A stretch of 16,928 bases of DNA from Candidatus Gastranaerophilales bacterium HUM_12 (lineage in GTDB: Bacteria; Cyanobacteriota; Vampirovibrionia; Gastranaerophilales; Gastranaerophilaceae). The notes under the pieces were generated by a model that saw nothing but the letters and a program-made list of their open reading frames with translations, made no database searches and was not told the DNA's origin. Of this stretch, positions 7,179 to 13,684 are shown piece after piece. The position numbers and the translations under genes are program-made. Location: contig DABJ01000041.1 of the NCBI GenBank assembly GCA_002102825.1, positions 35,176-52,103 on the forward strand. Reading direction: 5' to 3'. Within the stretch, counting starts at the first letter, position 1, and each line of letters opens with the position of its first letter.

Positions 7179-7634
7179 TTAACTTACAATTTGTTGCATA
7201 ATTTCAAATGGTTTTTCAACTACTTTCATTGTTTTTCTTGTAATTATACCTCTTTTTAATTCAGTAAAGCTTGCTCTTTTTGAGCTAAATTTATTTTTAA
7301 GGAATTCATAAGCAACTTTAGGATCACATTTTGTACCACAAGTGAATAAATCAACCGCAGCATAACCAAGCTCCGGCCAAGTATGAATCGCTAAATGACT
7401 TTCAGAAATAATTACTACACCAGAAACACCGTAAGGACTAAACATGTGAAAACATTTCTGAACAATAGTTGCGCCACATTCTAAAGCCGCATCAATCATA
7501 TATTTTTCAACCTTGTCTATACTATTCAAAGTATTTGGGTCACATTCAAAAAACTCAGCTAATACGTGTTGTCCTAAATGTATTTCGTCTAGTTCAGAAT
7601 TCATTTGAAACATATCTAATGGTGAATCTGTCAA
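7179..7634 (-). CDS. speD: S-adenosylmethionine decarboxylase proenzyme, prokaryotic SpeD
   Basis: This enzyme makes decarboxylated AdoMet, the aminopropyl donor for spermidine. The 151-residue proenzyme cleaves itself between E78 and S79 in ISESHLAIHTWPE, leaving a pyruvoyl group on S79. The catalytic H84 and C99 (DLFTCG) stand 5 and 20 residues after the cleavage serine, the same spacing as in the Thermotoga enzyme as I remember it. The start is TTG, not ATG: a strong AAGGAG lies 9 bases upstream. In-frame ATGs at codons 8 and 11 would remove an N-terminal extension that lies before the family-typical GQHVLAEFFECD. The protein is somewhat longer than the usual 120-135 residues. No spermidine synthase gene is in the window. 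It is transcribed divergently from the response regulator gene. Confidence 0.95.
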   Translation of the reverse strand: MTDSPLDMFQMNSELDEIHLGQHVLAEFFECDPNTLNSIDKVEKYMIDAALECGATIVQKCFHMFSPYGVSGVVIISESHLAIHTWPELGYAAVDLFTCGTKCDPKVAYEFLKNKFSSKRASFTELKRGIITRKTMKVVEKPFEIMQQIVS

Positions 7635-7643
7635 TTTATCAAT

Positions 7644-7649
7644 CTCCTT
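7644..7649 (-). promoter_or_regulatory. Ribosome binding site that fixes the TTG start of speD
   Basis: Read on the - strand this is AAGGAG, 9 bases before the TTG at 7634. No comparable site precedes the in-frame ATGs at codons 8 or 11, so the TTG is the preferred start. Confidence 0.7.
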
Positions 7650-7691
7650 ATAAATAAATGTATATTTTGCGTACTATTAAATAATATAATA

Positions 7692-7707
7692 AAAAAAATA
7701 TTTTTTT
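7692..7707. other. A-tract/T-tract palindrome in the speD-regulator intergenic region
   Basis: Seven A, TA, then seven T form a perfect 16-bp palindrome inside a stretch of pure A/T (about 7673-7707). It lies between two divergent genes and could act as an UP-like element or a bent region for speD or the regulator. It could also be a chance product of the AT-rich background. Confidence 0.3.
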
Positions 7708-7810
7708 GTGCTATTTGTAATATTAATTTCCTACACATTTTTCAATAATCGTCGTAACTACACTTATACAATACTTTACAACATCTCTTCTATATTAAGA
7801 TTTATTAATA

Positions 7811-7840
7811 TTGTTTTCAATTAGTCTGGTTTATTATAGA
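7811..7840 (+). promoter_or_regulatory. Possible promoter of the RpaA-like regulator gene
   Basis: TTGTTT (7811-7816), an 18-base spacer and TATAGA (7835-7840) would place the transcript start within a few bases of the ATG at 7849. The ribosome site is only a weak CAGG immediately before the start, so the mRNA may have a very short leader. An overlapping TATTAT (7832-7837) has a 15-base spacer. This is a pattern match only. Confidence 0.3.
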
Positions 7841-7848
7841 ATTCAGGT

Positions 7849-8547
7849 ATGAATAATAAGATTTTAGTAGTCGATGATGACCAAGCAATAAACGAACTTA
7901 TAAAAGTAAATCTAGAACTGGCAGGTTATGGTGTAGTTCAAGCTTTTGATGGTATTAAAGGTTTTGCGCTGGCAAAACAAGAAATGCCATCTTTAATTAT
8001 ATTAGATGTTATGATGCCTGATATTGACGGATTTACTGTTGCTAAAAGAATTCGTCAAAATGAAGAAACAAAAGAAATTCCGATAATTATGCTTACGGCA
8101 TTATCCCAATTGAATGACAAAGTTAAAGGTTTTGACATCGGTGTTGATGATTATTTGGTTAAACCTTTTGAAGTTGAAGAACTTTTGGTGAGAGTCAGAG
8201 CATTACTTAAACGAACAAACCAAATTCCTGAATCCGCTTCAACAAGAGATTTATTAACATTGGGTGATATCACATTATTACCGGAATTATACAGTGTAAA
8301 AATCGGAGAGAAACAAGCAAAACTAACCCCTATTGAATTTGATATTTTTAACTTGTTATTCCAAAATCACGGCAACATGGTATCTTCTGCCAAATTATTA
8401 AAGGACATTTGGGGATATTCTCCCGATGATGATATTGAAACTATAAGAGTTCATATCAGACATCTAAGAAGTAAAATTGATAAAATCTCAAATGGTAAGA
8501 AGTATATCGAAACCATTTATGGTGGCGGATACAAATTAAACATTTAA
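7849..8547 (+). CDS. OmpR-family response regulator, RpaA-like
   Basis: This is a 232-residue two-component response regulator. The receiver domain (1-121) has the acidic pocket D9-D11, phosphoacceptor D53 (ILDVMMPD), switch T83 and K105 (KPF). The C-terminal winged-helix domain (about 135-232) has LTPIEFDIFNLL, the recognition helix DIETIRVHIRHLRSKI and the wing YIETIYGGGYKL. The KPFEVEELLVRVRALLKRT segment and WGYSPDDDIETIRVHIRHLR closely match my memory of cyanobacterial RpaA, the clock-output regulator phosphorylated by SasA. No histidine kinase or kai gene is in the window, so the partner kinase is encoded elsewhere. The gene is monocistronic, divergent from speD, and ends at a bidirectional terminator. 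OmpR-type regulator is certain; RpaA orthology is probable. Confidence 0.93.
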   Translation: MNNKILVVDDDQAINELIKVNLELAGYGVVQAFDGIKGFALAKQEMPSLIILDVMMPDIDGFTVAKRIRQNEETKEIPIIMLTALSQLNDKVKGFDIGVDDYLVKPFEVEELLVRVRALLKRTNQIPESASTRDLLTLGDITLLPELYSVKIGEKQAKLTPIEFDIFNLLFQNHGNMVSSAKLLKDIWGYSPDDDIETIRVHIRHLRSKIDKISNGKKYIETIYGGGYKLNI

Positions 8548-8570
8548 AAATTTTTATTTAAACTTGTAAA

Positions 8571-8607
8571 AAAAGAGAGTTCTTACAAATTGTAAGAACT
8601 CTCTTTT
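8571..8607. terminator. Bidirectional intrinsic terminator between regulator and rpsP
   Basis: AAAAGAGAGTTCTTAC (8571-8586) and GTAAGAACTCTCTTTT (8592-8607) make a perfect 16-bp stem with a 5-base loop. A-runs on the left and T-runs on the right give a T-tract on both strands, so the one hairpin can end both convergent transcripts. Confidence 0.9.
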
Positions 8608-8629
8608 AACCTTTATAATCAGCTTTGAA

Positions 8630-8992
8630 CTAAGCTTGAGCTTCTTCTGTTTGAGCAGCAGCCTCAGCAGCAGCTTTTGCAGCTTCTTCTTCAGCTTGCT
8701 TTTTAGCTAATGCTTTTTTAGAAAGTTTAACTGTTTCTTTTTTAACGTAGTTCAAAGAACCGTCTTCGTTGCAGTTTTTGATTAAGTAAGCAACGGTTTC
8801 AGTTGGTTGAGCACCTTTAGAAATCCAATCAAGAGCAGTAGCTTTGTCCAATTTCATAAGTTTAGTTTTAGGATTGTAGTGACCTAATTCTTGAATTGGT
8901 CTACCTTCTCTTTTAGTTGTAGAATTGATAACAATAACTCTGTATGTAGGGTTTTTCTTAGCACCCAATCTTTTTAATCTGATCTTTAACAT
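8630..8992 (-). CDS. rpsP: 30S ribosomal protein S16
   Basis: This small-subunit ribosomal protein is needed for 30S assembly. The S16 core occupies residues 1 to about 80: MLKIRLKRLGAKKNPTYRVIV, then REGRPIQELGHYNP and a TVAYLIKN helix. Residues about 83-120 form a low-complexity tail, first Lys-rich then Ala/Glu-rich (KKQAEEEAAKAAAEAAAQ), that is longer than in typical S16 proteins of 80-90 residues. The ribosome site is AGAAGGA upstream of the ATG. The gene is alone on the - strand and divergent from tig. The usual neighbours (rimM, trmD, ffh, rplS) are absent on the downstream side. Its leader holds a small hairpin at 9063-9090. Confidence 0.97.
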   Translation of the reverse strand: MLKIRLKRLGAKKNPTYRVIVINSTTKREGRPIQELGHYNPKTKLMKLDKATALDWISKGAQPTETVAYLIKNCNEDGSLNYVKKETVKLSKKALAKKQAEEEAAKAAAEAAAQTEEAQA

Positions 8993-9062
8993 TTCTTCTT
9001 TTTCCTTCTTTTTTGTTTGTCTAAATTGTTCGGTAATTCAACCGCCGCTTGTTGTTTTACCT

Positions 9063-9090
9063 AAAAAGGGTTAAAGAGGAATTACCCTTT
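9063..9090 (-). promoter_or_regulatory. Small hairpin in the rpsP leader
   Basis: AAAAGGGT and ACCCTTTT form an 8-bp stem around a 12-base AT-rich loop. On the - strand the stem is followed by a T-run and lies about 70 bases ahead of the rpsP start. It could be a weak attenuator or a protein-binding leader structure in rpsP mRNA, or a terminator for transcription arriving from the tig side. The stem is weak (three G-C pairs), so confidence is low. Confidence 0.35.
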
Positions 9091-9178
9091 TGTACTTAAA
9101 TTTAATCATAAATACTTTTTTAGCGCAATAGTTTGTTAATAAATGTGGCAAAATATGTGCTTAGTTCGTTTGTATGAG

Positions 9179-9206
9179 TTGCTTTTATTATTTTTTGCGA
9201 TAAAAT
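9179..9206 (+). promoter_or_regulatory. Promoter of the tig-clpP-clpX cluster
   Basis: TTGCTT (9179-9184), a 16-base spacer and TAAAAT (9201-9206) lie 41 bases ahead of the tig start. AAAGGAT precedes the ATG as ribosome site. Confidence 0.5.
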
Positions 9207-9247
9207 TTGAAAAGAATACATGTATAGGAAAATAAAGGATATTAAAG

Positions 9248-10576
9248 ATGAAATCAACATTAACGAAAAAAGAAGACAATTTAGTTAGTTTAAATATTGT
9301 AGTTCCGGCAAAGGAAGCTGATTCAGCTTATAATATGGCAGTTAGCCGTATTTCTCAACACATCAATATTGACGGTTTTAGAAAAGGAAAAGCTCCAAAA
9401 GCTGTTGTAGAAAGACACGTTGGAGTTGATAGAATTAAACAGGAAGCATTGGAAATGATTCTTCCAAAACAATTGAACCAAGCTATTTATGATAACAAAT
9501 TAGACGTTATTTCTCAACCTGCTATCACTGATTACCAATTTGAAGCTGGCAAAGATTTAGAAGTAACTGTTGAGGTTGAAACCAGACCGGAAGTTAAATT
9601 AGCTGATTATAAAAATTTAAATGTAAAAGCAGAAGTTCCTGCTAAAGATGATGAAGCTTTCAACAAAGCATTAGAAGGATTTTTAAATCAACATGCTTCA
9701 ATGGAATTAGTACTAGACAGACCATCAAATGAAACAGATACAGTTGTATTTGACTTTGACGGAACTTGCAACGGCGAAAAAATCCAAGGCGGATCTGCTA
9801 AAGGTTATTCCTTAGACTTGGCTCATTCAAACTTCATTCCAGGATTTGCTGAACAATTAGTTGGTCACAATATCAAAGATGAATTTGATATTCAAGTTAC
9901 ATTCCCGGAAGACTACCATGATGAAAAATTAAAAGGACAACCGGCTACATTTGCTATTAAACTTAACGAAATCAAACAAAGAGTTCTTCCTGAATTAACA
10001 GATGAATTCGTTAAAAGTGTAAGCAGATTTTCAACAATTGATGAGTTGAAAGCTGATATCCAAGATTATATCGACCACCAAAGAGAAAGCTTGAAAAAAT
10101 CTGCAGGAGAAGCTGCTGTATTCAAATCAGTAGTTGAAGCTACAGAAGTTGCTATTCCTCAAAGAATGATTGATAGAGAAATCGAATCATTGAAAAATGA
10201 ATATCAACAAAGATTAGCATACCAAGGTATGGATTGGAAAACTTTTGTTGATGCCCAAGGAGGAGAAGAAGCTTTTGCTAAAACATTACAAGAAGATGCG
10301 AAAGCAAGAATTAAAAACTCTTTAATCATTGATAAAATTGCTAAAGATGAAAATATTTCAGTAGAACAATCTGACTTCTCTGAAAAACTTTCTCAAATGG
10401 CAAGTGTTTACGGTGTTGAACCTCAACAAATGTTGAAACAATTCAGCCAAAACCCAGAAATTTTATCATCTTTATCTCAACAAATCATCAATGATAAAGT
10501 AAGAGATTTCTTGGTAAACAATAACAACATTGAATATGTTGAAATTACAACTGACAAAGAAGCAGTTGAAGCATAA
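9248..10576 (+). CDS. tig: Trigger factor (ribosome-associated chaperone, peptidyl-prolyl isomerase)
   Basis: This 442-residue chaperone docks at the ribosome exit tunnel and binds nascent chains. The ribosome-binding signature is GFRKGKAP (residues 43-50). The FKBP-type PPIase domain covers about 150-245, with TVVFDFDGTCNGEKIQGG, FIPGFAEQLVG and VTFPEDYHDEKLKGQPATF. The remaining C-terminal part (about 250-430) is the helical chaperone cradle, with typical blocks such as VKSVSRFSTIDELK and IPQRMIDREIE. The length is normal for the family (430-450). It heads the conserved tig-clpP-clpX gene order, which links folding with proteolysis. The gene has its own promoter and a 43-base gap to clpP that carries a second promoter. 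Confidence 0.97.
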   Translation: MKSTLTKKEDNLVSLNIVVPAKEADSAYNMAVSRISQHINIDGFRKGKAPKAVVERHVGVDRIKQEALEMILPKQLNQAIYDNKLDVISQPAITDYQFEAGKDLEVTVEVETRPEVKLADYKNLNVKAEVPAKDDEAFNKALEGFLNQHASMELVLDRPSNETDTVVFDFDGTCNGEKIQGGSAKGYSLDLAHSNFIPGFAEQLVGHNIKDEFDIQVTFPEDYHDEKLKGQPATFAIKLNEIKQRVLPELTDEFVKSVSRFSTIDELKADIQDYIDHQRESLKKSAGEAAVFKSVVEATEVAIPQRMIDREIESLKNEYQQRLAYQGMDWKTFVDAQGGEEAFAKTLQEDAKARIKNSLIIDKIAKDENISVEQSDFSEKLSQMASVYGVEPQQMLKQFSQNPEILSSLSQQIINDKVRDFLVNNNNIEYVEITTDKEAVEA

Positions 10577-10593
10577 TTAAATAAGAGTATAAT
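10566..10593 (+). promoter_or_regulatory. Internal promoter for clpP-clpX
   Basis: TTGAAG (10566-10571), a 16-base spacer and a perfect TATAAT (10588-10593) overlap the last codons of tig. The leader before the clpP ATG would be about 20 bases and includes AAAGGGA as ribosome site. This would allow clpPX to be expressed independently of tig, as is known in other bacteria. Confidence 0.55.
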
Positions 10594-10619
10594 ATTAAAA
10601 TAAGAAAGGGAATTAAATC

Positions 10620-11210
10620 ATGAGTTTTGTACCTGTTGTTGTAGAACAATCAAGTCGTGGCGAAAGATCATTTGATATCTTCTCAAGATTATTGAGAGAA
10701 AGAATCATCTTCTTAGGCACAGCTATTGATGATATGGTAGCTAATTTGGTTGTAGCACAATTATTATTATTAGATAGTGAAAATCCGGAAAAAGATATTA
10801 TGTTATACATCAACTCTCCGGGAGGTAGTGTAACAGCAGGTTTCGCAATTTATGATACAATGCAACACATTAGAGCAGATGTTTCTACAATTTGTTTAGG
10901 ACAAGCTGCTTCTATGGGTGCATTCCTACTTTCTTCCGGTACTAAAGGTAAAAGAATGGCTCTACCTCATTCTAGAGTCCTTATTCACCAACCTTTAGGT
11001 GGTGCTCAAGGTCAAGCGACTGATATTGAAATCCAAGCTGCTGAAATTATCAGAATTAAAAAATCATTAAACGATATTTTAGCTGCTAATACAGGTCAAT
11101 CTCTTAAAAAGATTGAAAAAGATACAGATAGAGACTATATCATGACACCTCAAGAAGCTCTTGAGTACGGTATGATTGATAAAGTTATTTCTAGAGATAT
11201 AGTAAAATAA
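10620..11210 (+). CDS. clpP: ATP-dependent Clp protease proteolytic subunit ClpP
   Basis: This is the serine protease subunit that forms the double-heptamer chamber and works with ClpX, encoded next to it. The catalytic triad is S98 (GQAASMGAFLL), H123 (LIHQPLGG) and D172 (TDRDYIMTPQEAL). The N-terminal axial loop (FVPVVVEQSSRGERSFDIFSRLL), the hydrophobic handle and the INSPGGSVTAG oxyanion strand are all intact. The length of 196 residues is normal. The start is well supported by AAAGGGA 7 bases upstream and by the family-typical N-terminus. The gap to clpX is 27 bases, indicating one transcript. Confidence 0.98.
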   Translation: MSFVPVVVEQSSRGERSFDIFSRLLRERIIFLGTAIDDMVANLVVAQLLLLDSENPEKDIMLYINSPGGSVTAGFAIYDTMQHIRADVSTICLGQAASMGAFLLSSGTKGKRMALPHSRVLIHQPLGGAQGQATDIEIQAAEIIRIKKSLNDILAANTGQSLKKIEKDTDRDYIMTPQEALEYGMIDKVISRDIVK

Positions 11211-11237
11211 CACATAGCTAATTGGAGATATTATTAA

Positions 11238-12548
11238 ATGCCAAAGCATGATGATGACAAATTAAAATGTTCTTTTTGCGGAAAGACTCAAGACCAAGTT
11301 AAAAAATTAATTGCCGGTCCTGAAGTTTACATCTGCGATGAGTGTGTTGAACTTTGTAATGAAATTTTAGATGAAGAGTTCTTTGAATCTAAAGAAAAAG
11401 AGGGTTCAGCAGATGGTGGAGCTCCTGAAAAAGAAGAAAAAGCAATTCCAAAACCTCATGAAATAAAAGAATATTTAGATCAATATATTGTTGGGCAAGA
11501 TGATGCTAAAAAAGTGTTGTCAGTTGCTGTTTACAACCACTACAAACGTTTAAAACACAACAAAGAACATAACAAGGATTCAGTTGAAATTCAAAAGTCA
11601 AATATCTTGTTAGTTGGTCCAACAGGTTCAGGTAAGACACTACTTGCTCAAACTTTAGCAAAAATGCTTGATGTTCCGTTTGCAGTAGCAGATGCGACAA
11701 CATTAACAGAAGCAGGATATGTTGGTGATGACGTTGAAAATATTCTTCTTCGTTTGTACCAAAATGCTGAATTTGATTCGGCTAAAGCTGAACGTGGTAT
11801 TATTTATATTGATGAAATTGATAAAATTTCAAGAAAGAGCGAAAACACTTCTATCACTAGAGATGTATCTGGTGAAGGTGTTCAACAAGCTTTGTTGAAA
11901 ATGATTGAGGGGACAGTTGCACATGTTCCGCCACAAGGTGGAAGAAAGCACCCTCATCAAGAATTTATCGAAATTGATACAAGCAATATCTTGTTCATCG
12001 TTGGTGGTGCCTTTGTAGGCTTGGAAAAAATTGTTGATGCAAGAGCTGGTGAAAGTAATTCTGTTGGTTTCGGAGCAAAAGCAGCAATGTCACAAGCTGA
12101 AAGAGAAGCAAATGCAGTTAAATTGTTGAAAAAATTGCAACCGGAAGACTTGTTGAAATTCGGTTTAATCCCTGAGTTTATCGGTCGTGTTCCGGTTTAT
12201 GCAGTGTTAGATCAGTTAAATGAAAAGACTTTAAAAATGATTTTAACTGAACCTAAAAATGCTGTAATCAAACAATACCAAGCATTGTTAAAAATGGACG
12301 GTGTTGATTTGGAATTTGAACCGGAAGCAGTTGATTTAATCGCTAAAGAGGCAATCAAACGTAAAACTGGTGCGAGAGCTTTGCGTTCAATTGTTGAAGA
12401 AATTATGTTAGATGTTATGTACGATGTACCAACCAAAGAAAACATTGATAAATTTGTTGTAACAGCTGATATGGTTAAAAACAGAAAGAATGCAGAAGTT
12501 GTTCAACTTCCGACAAAATCTGAAAAAGAAAACGAAATCATTGCTTAA
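11238..12548 (+). CDS. clpX: ATP-dependent Clp protease ATP-binding subunit ClpX
   Basis: This 436-residue AAA+ unfoldase forms hexamers that recognise, unfold and feed substrates to ClpP. The N-terminal zinc-binding domain has C11, C14, C33 and C36. The ATPase core has Walker A GPTGSGKT (127-134), the pore-1 loop GYVG (160-163), Walker B with D192-E193 in IIYIDEID, the RKH loop (GGRKHPHQEF), the ClpP-docking IGF-type loop (VGFGAKAAM) and sensor 2 in GARALRSIVEE. A short acidic linker (about 47-70) joins the zinc domain to the core. All parts are present, so the protein should be functional. TTGGAGAT precedes the ATG. A strong hairpin terminator follows the stop. Confidence 0.98.
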   Translation: MPKHDDDKLKCSFCGKTQDQVKKLIAGPEVYICDECVELCNEILDEEFFESKEKEGSADGGAPEKEEKAIPKPHEIKEYLDQYIVGQDDAKKVLSVAVYNHYKRLKHNKEHNKDSVEIQKSNILLVGPTGSGKTLLAQTLAKMLDVPFAVADATTLTEAGYVGDDVENILLRLYQNAEFDSAKAERGIIYIDEIDKISRKSENTSITRDVSGEGVQQALLKMIEGTVAHVPPQGGRKHPHQEFIEIDTSNILFIVGGAFVGLEKIVDARAGESNSVGFGAKAAMSQAEREANAVKLLKKLQPEDLLKFGLIPEFIGRVPVYAVLDQLNEKTLKMILTEPKNAVIKQYQALLKMDGVDLEFEPEAVDLIAKEAIKRKTGARALRSIVEEIMLDVMYDVPTKENIDKFVVTADMVKNRKNAEVVQLPTKSEKENEIIA

Positions 12549-12565
12549 TTGATTTATATAGAAAC

Positions 12566-12607
12566 AAAAAATACCGTTCAAAATAGATACTTTGAACGGT
12601 ATTTTTT
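12566..12607. terminator. Bidirectional intrinsic terminator after clpX
   Basis: AAAAAATACCGTTCAAA (12566-12582) and TTTGAACGGTATTTTTT (12591-12607) form a 17-bp stem with an 8-base loop. A and T runs flank both sides, so it can end clpX on the + strand and the 12619-13071 gene on the - strand. Confidence 0.9.
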
Positions 12608-12618
12608 ATCTTAGTTAT

Positions 12619-13071
12619 TTATACAAAAACTTTTTCTTTATCTTCTTTAATTTTTGCCATATCTGTATATTTTTGGTCAATTTGTCCAGCTTGATACAAA
12701 TATTTATCCCTAATATAACTCAACCCGATAACAAATGGTAAACCAATTGCAGCCAATACTTTTGCTTTTGGAGGTAATGATTTTATTCTTTGTGCAAATT
12801 GTTTAACGGGAGTATAATCTAAGTTGCCCTTTTTAATAATTGTATCTACGCCTTTGTCAACAAAACGGGCAATAGGAGCTGAATGTCTATAACCTACCGC
12901 CCCTGCAGCACCACAGGCACCTGTTAATAGCACAGCTTGAGCGGCTGTAGTTGCATTGTTCTTTAATTGTGTACCTGCACATTTTGCTCTGTTAGACAAA
13001 TCTCCCTTGTCATTACTTACCATTGTGCCGATAACCGGTCCTGCGATTGCTTGAGTTGAAAATGATGTCAT
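12619..13071 (-). CDS. Hypothetical protein with two hydrophobic segments (150 aa)
   Basis: I do not recognise a family. The 150-residue protein has an Ala/Gly-rich hydrophobic stretch at about 43-61 (AVLLTGACGAAGAVGY) and a second at about 102-117 (KVLAAIGLPFVIGLSYI). A basic linker lies between them and a charged Lys/Glu/Asp-rich C-terminal tail follows. There is no cleavable signal peptide, since the first 30 residues are polar. It may be a small membrane-associated protein with a helical hairpin. Support for it being real: GGGGA in a good ribosome position (AAAGGGG about 7 bases before the ATG), a bidirectional terminator at its end, and its own intergenic region. It is convergent with clpX and divergent from the XRE gene, so neither neighbour explains its function. 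Confidence 0.75.
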   Translation of the reverse strand: MTSFSTQAIAGPVIGTMVSNDKGDLSNRAKCAGTQLKNNATTAAQAVLLTGACGAAGAVGYRHSAPIARFVDKGVDTIIKKGNLDYTPVKQFAQRIKSLPPKAKVLAAIGLPFVIGLSYIRDKYLYQAGQIDQKYTDMAKIKEDKEKVFV

Positions 13072-13262
13072 AATTTTTCCCCTTTCTTTAATTGTATCTT
13101 TTCCCTTACTCCTTTATAAAAAATTTTTAGAAATATGAATTGCTAAAAATACAGGTGTTAAATTCTATATTTTTCTAAAATACTGTAATTAAAACCAATT
13201 CAGCGCTTCACAATTCTTAATAATAGTTAAATTAAATACCACCATTAGGGAATAATATGTAA

Positions 13263-13299
13263 TTTACTCTTATTCTAAACTCCGATAAAAAAGAGTAAA
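13263..13299. promoter_or_regulatory. Inverted repeat just upstream of the XRE gene (candidate operator)
   Basis: TTTACTCTT (13263-13271) and AAGAGTAAA (13291-13299) are perfect 9-base inverted copies separated by 19 bases, ending 8 bases before the ATG at 13308. The position fits an autoregulatory operator for the downstream repressor. The repeat could also fold in the mRNA and mask the weak ribosome site. Confidence 0.4.
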
Positions 13300-13307
13300 A
13301 TAAAAAA

Positions 13308-13634
13308 ATGGATATAAAAAGAGAAATCGGTTCAAAGATAAAGCGAATTAGACATAAAAAAGGTATCACGCAAGAAAAATTAGCAGAACAGGTTAATATT
13401 TCTACTTATACATTGATTGGTATTGAGAATGGCAAAAATTTTATGACTGCTCAAACTATGCAAAAAATCATTGATTGTCTTGATATAACGCTTGAAGAAT
13501 TGTTCAATGCCGAACATCTAAAACCGACAAATGAATTGGTTGAAGATATACATGATATTGTAAATAGTGTTAAAAATGATAGGGATAAAGTCGAAGAAAT
13601 TTATAAGATATTAAAAGCAATTACTTCATATTAG
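13308..13634 (+). CDS. XRE-family helix-turn-helix transcriptional regulator
   Basis: This is a 108-residue DNA-binding protein. Residues about 6-65 form a Cro/CI-type HTH: IGSKIKRIRHKKGITQEKLAEQVNISTYTLIGIENGK, with helix 2 at QEKLAEQV and the recognition helix in STYTLIGIENG, followed by TMQKIIDCLDITLEELF. Residues about 70-108 make an acidic then lysine-rich helix that may serve dimerisation. No toxin, phage or plasmid gene is adjacent, so it is not clearly part of a toxin-antitoxin or prophage module. The ribosome site is poor (only GAGT within A-rich DNA). It is followed after 50 bases by polA in the same orientation, so the two may share a transcript. The target genes are unknown; autoregulation is likely for the class. 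Confidence 0.88.
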   Translation: MDIKREIGSKIKRIRHKKGITQEKLAEQVNISTYTLIGIENGKNFMTAQTMQKIIDCLDITLEELFNAEHLKPTNELVEDIHDIVNSVKNDRDKVEEIYKILKAITSY

Positions 13635-13684
13635 TTTTGCAAAACTTCTTTTTTATGCGAAAATTATATAAAAGGGAGAATTGT

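Noticed and set aside
7469..7657. 62-codon + strand frame opposite speD
   Set aside because: It is antisense to a fully conserved speD and has no plausible ribosome site.
7635..7848. Riboswitch or AdoMet-sensing leader ahead of speD
   Set aside because: The region is almost pure A/T with no GC-bearing stem near the speD start, so no known AdoMet-riboswitch-like architecture is visible.
13308..13634. XRE gene as part of a toxin-antitoxin, prophage or defence module
   Set aside because: No toxin, recombinase, nuclease or phage gene is adjacent. The neighbours are an unknown membrane-type protein and polA.
13637..13684. Upstream TTG start for polA adding 16 residues (MQNFFFMRKLYKRENC)
   Set aside because: There is no ribosome site before it, the residues are unlike any PolA N-terminus, and AAAGGGAGA sits correctly before the ATG at 13685.
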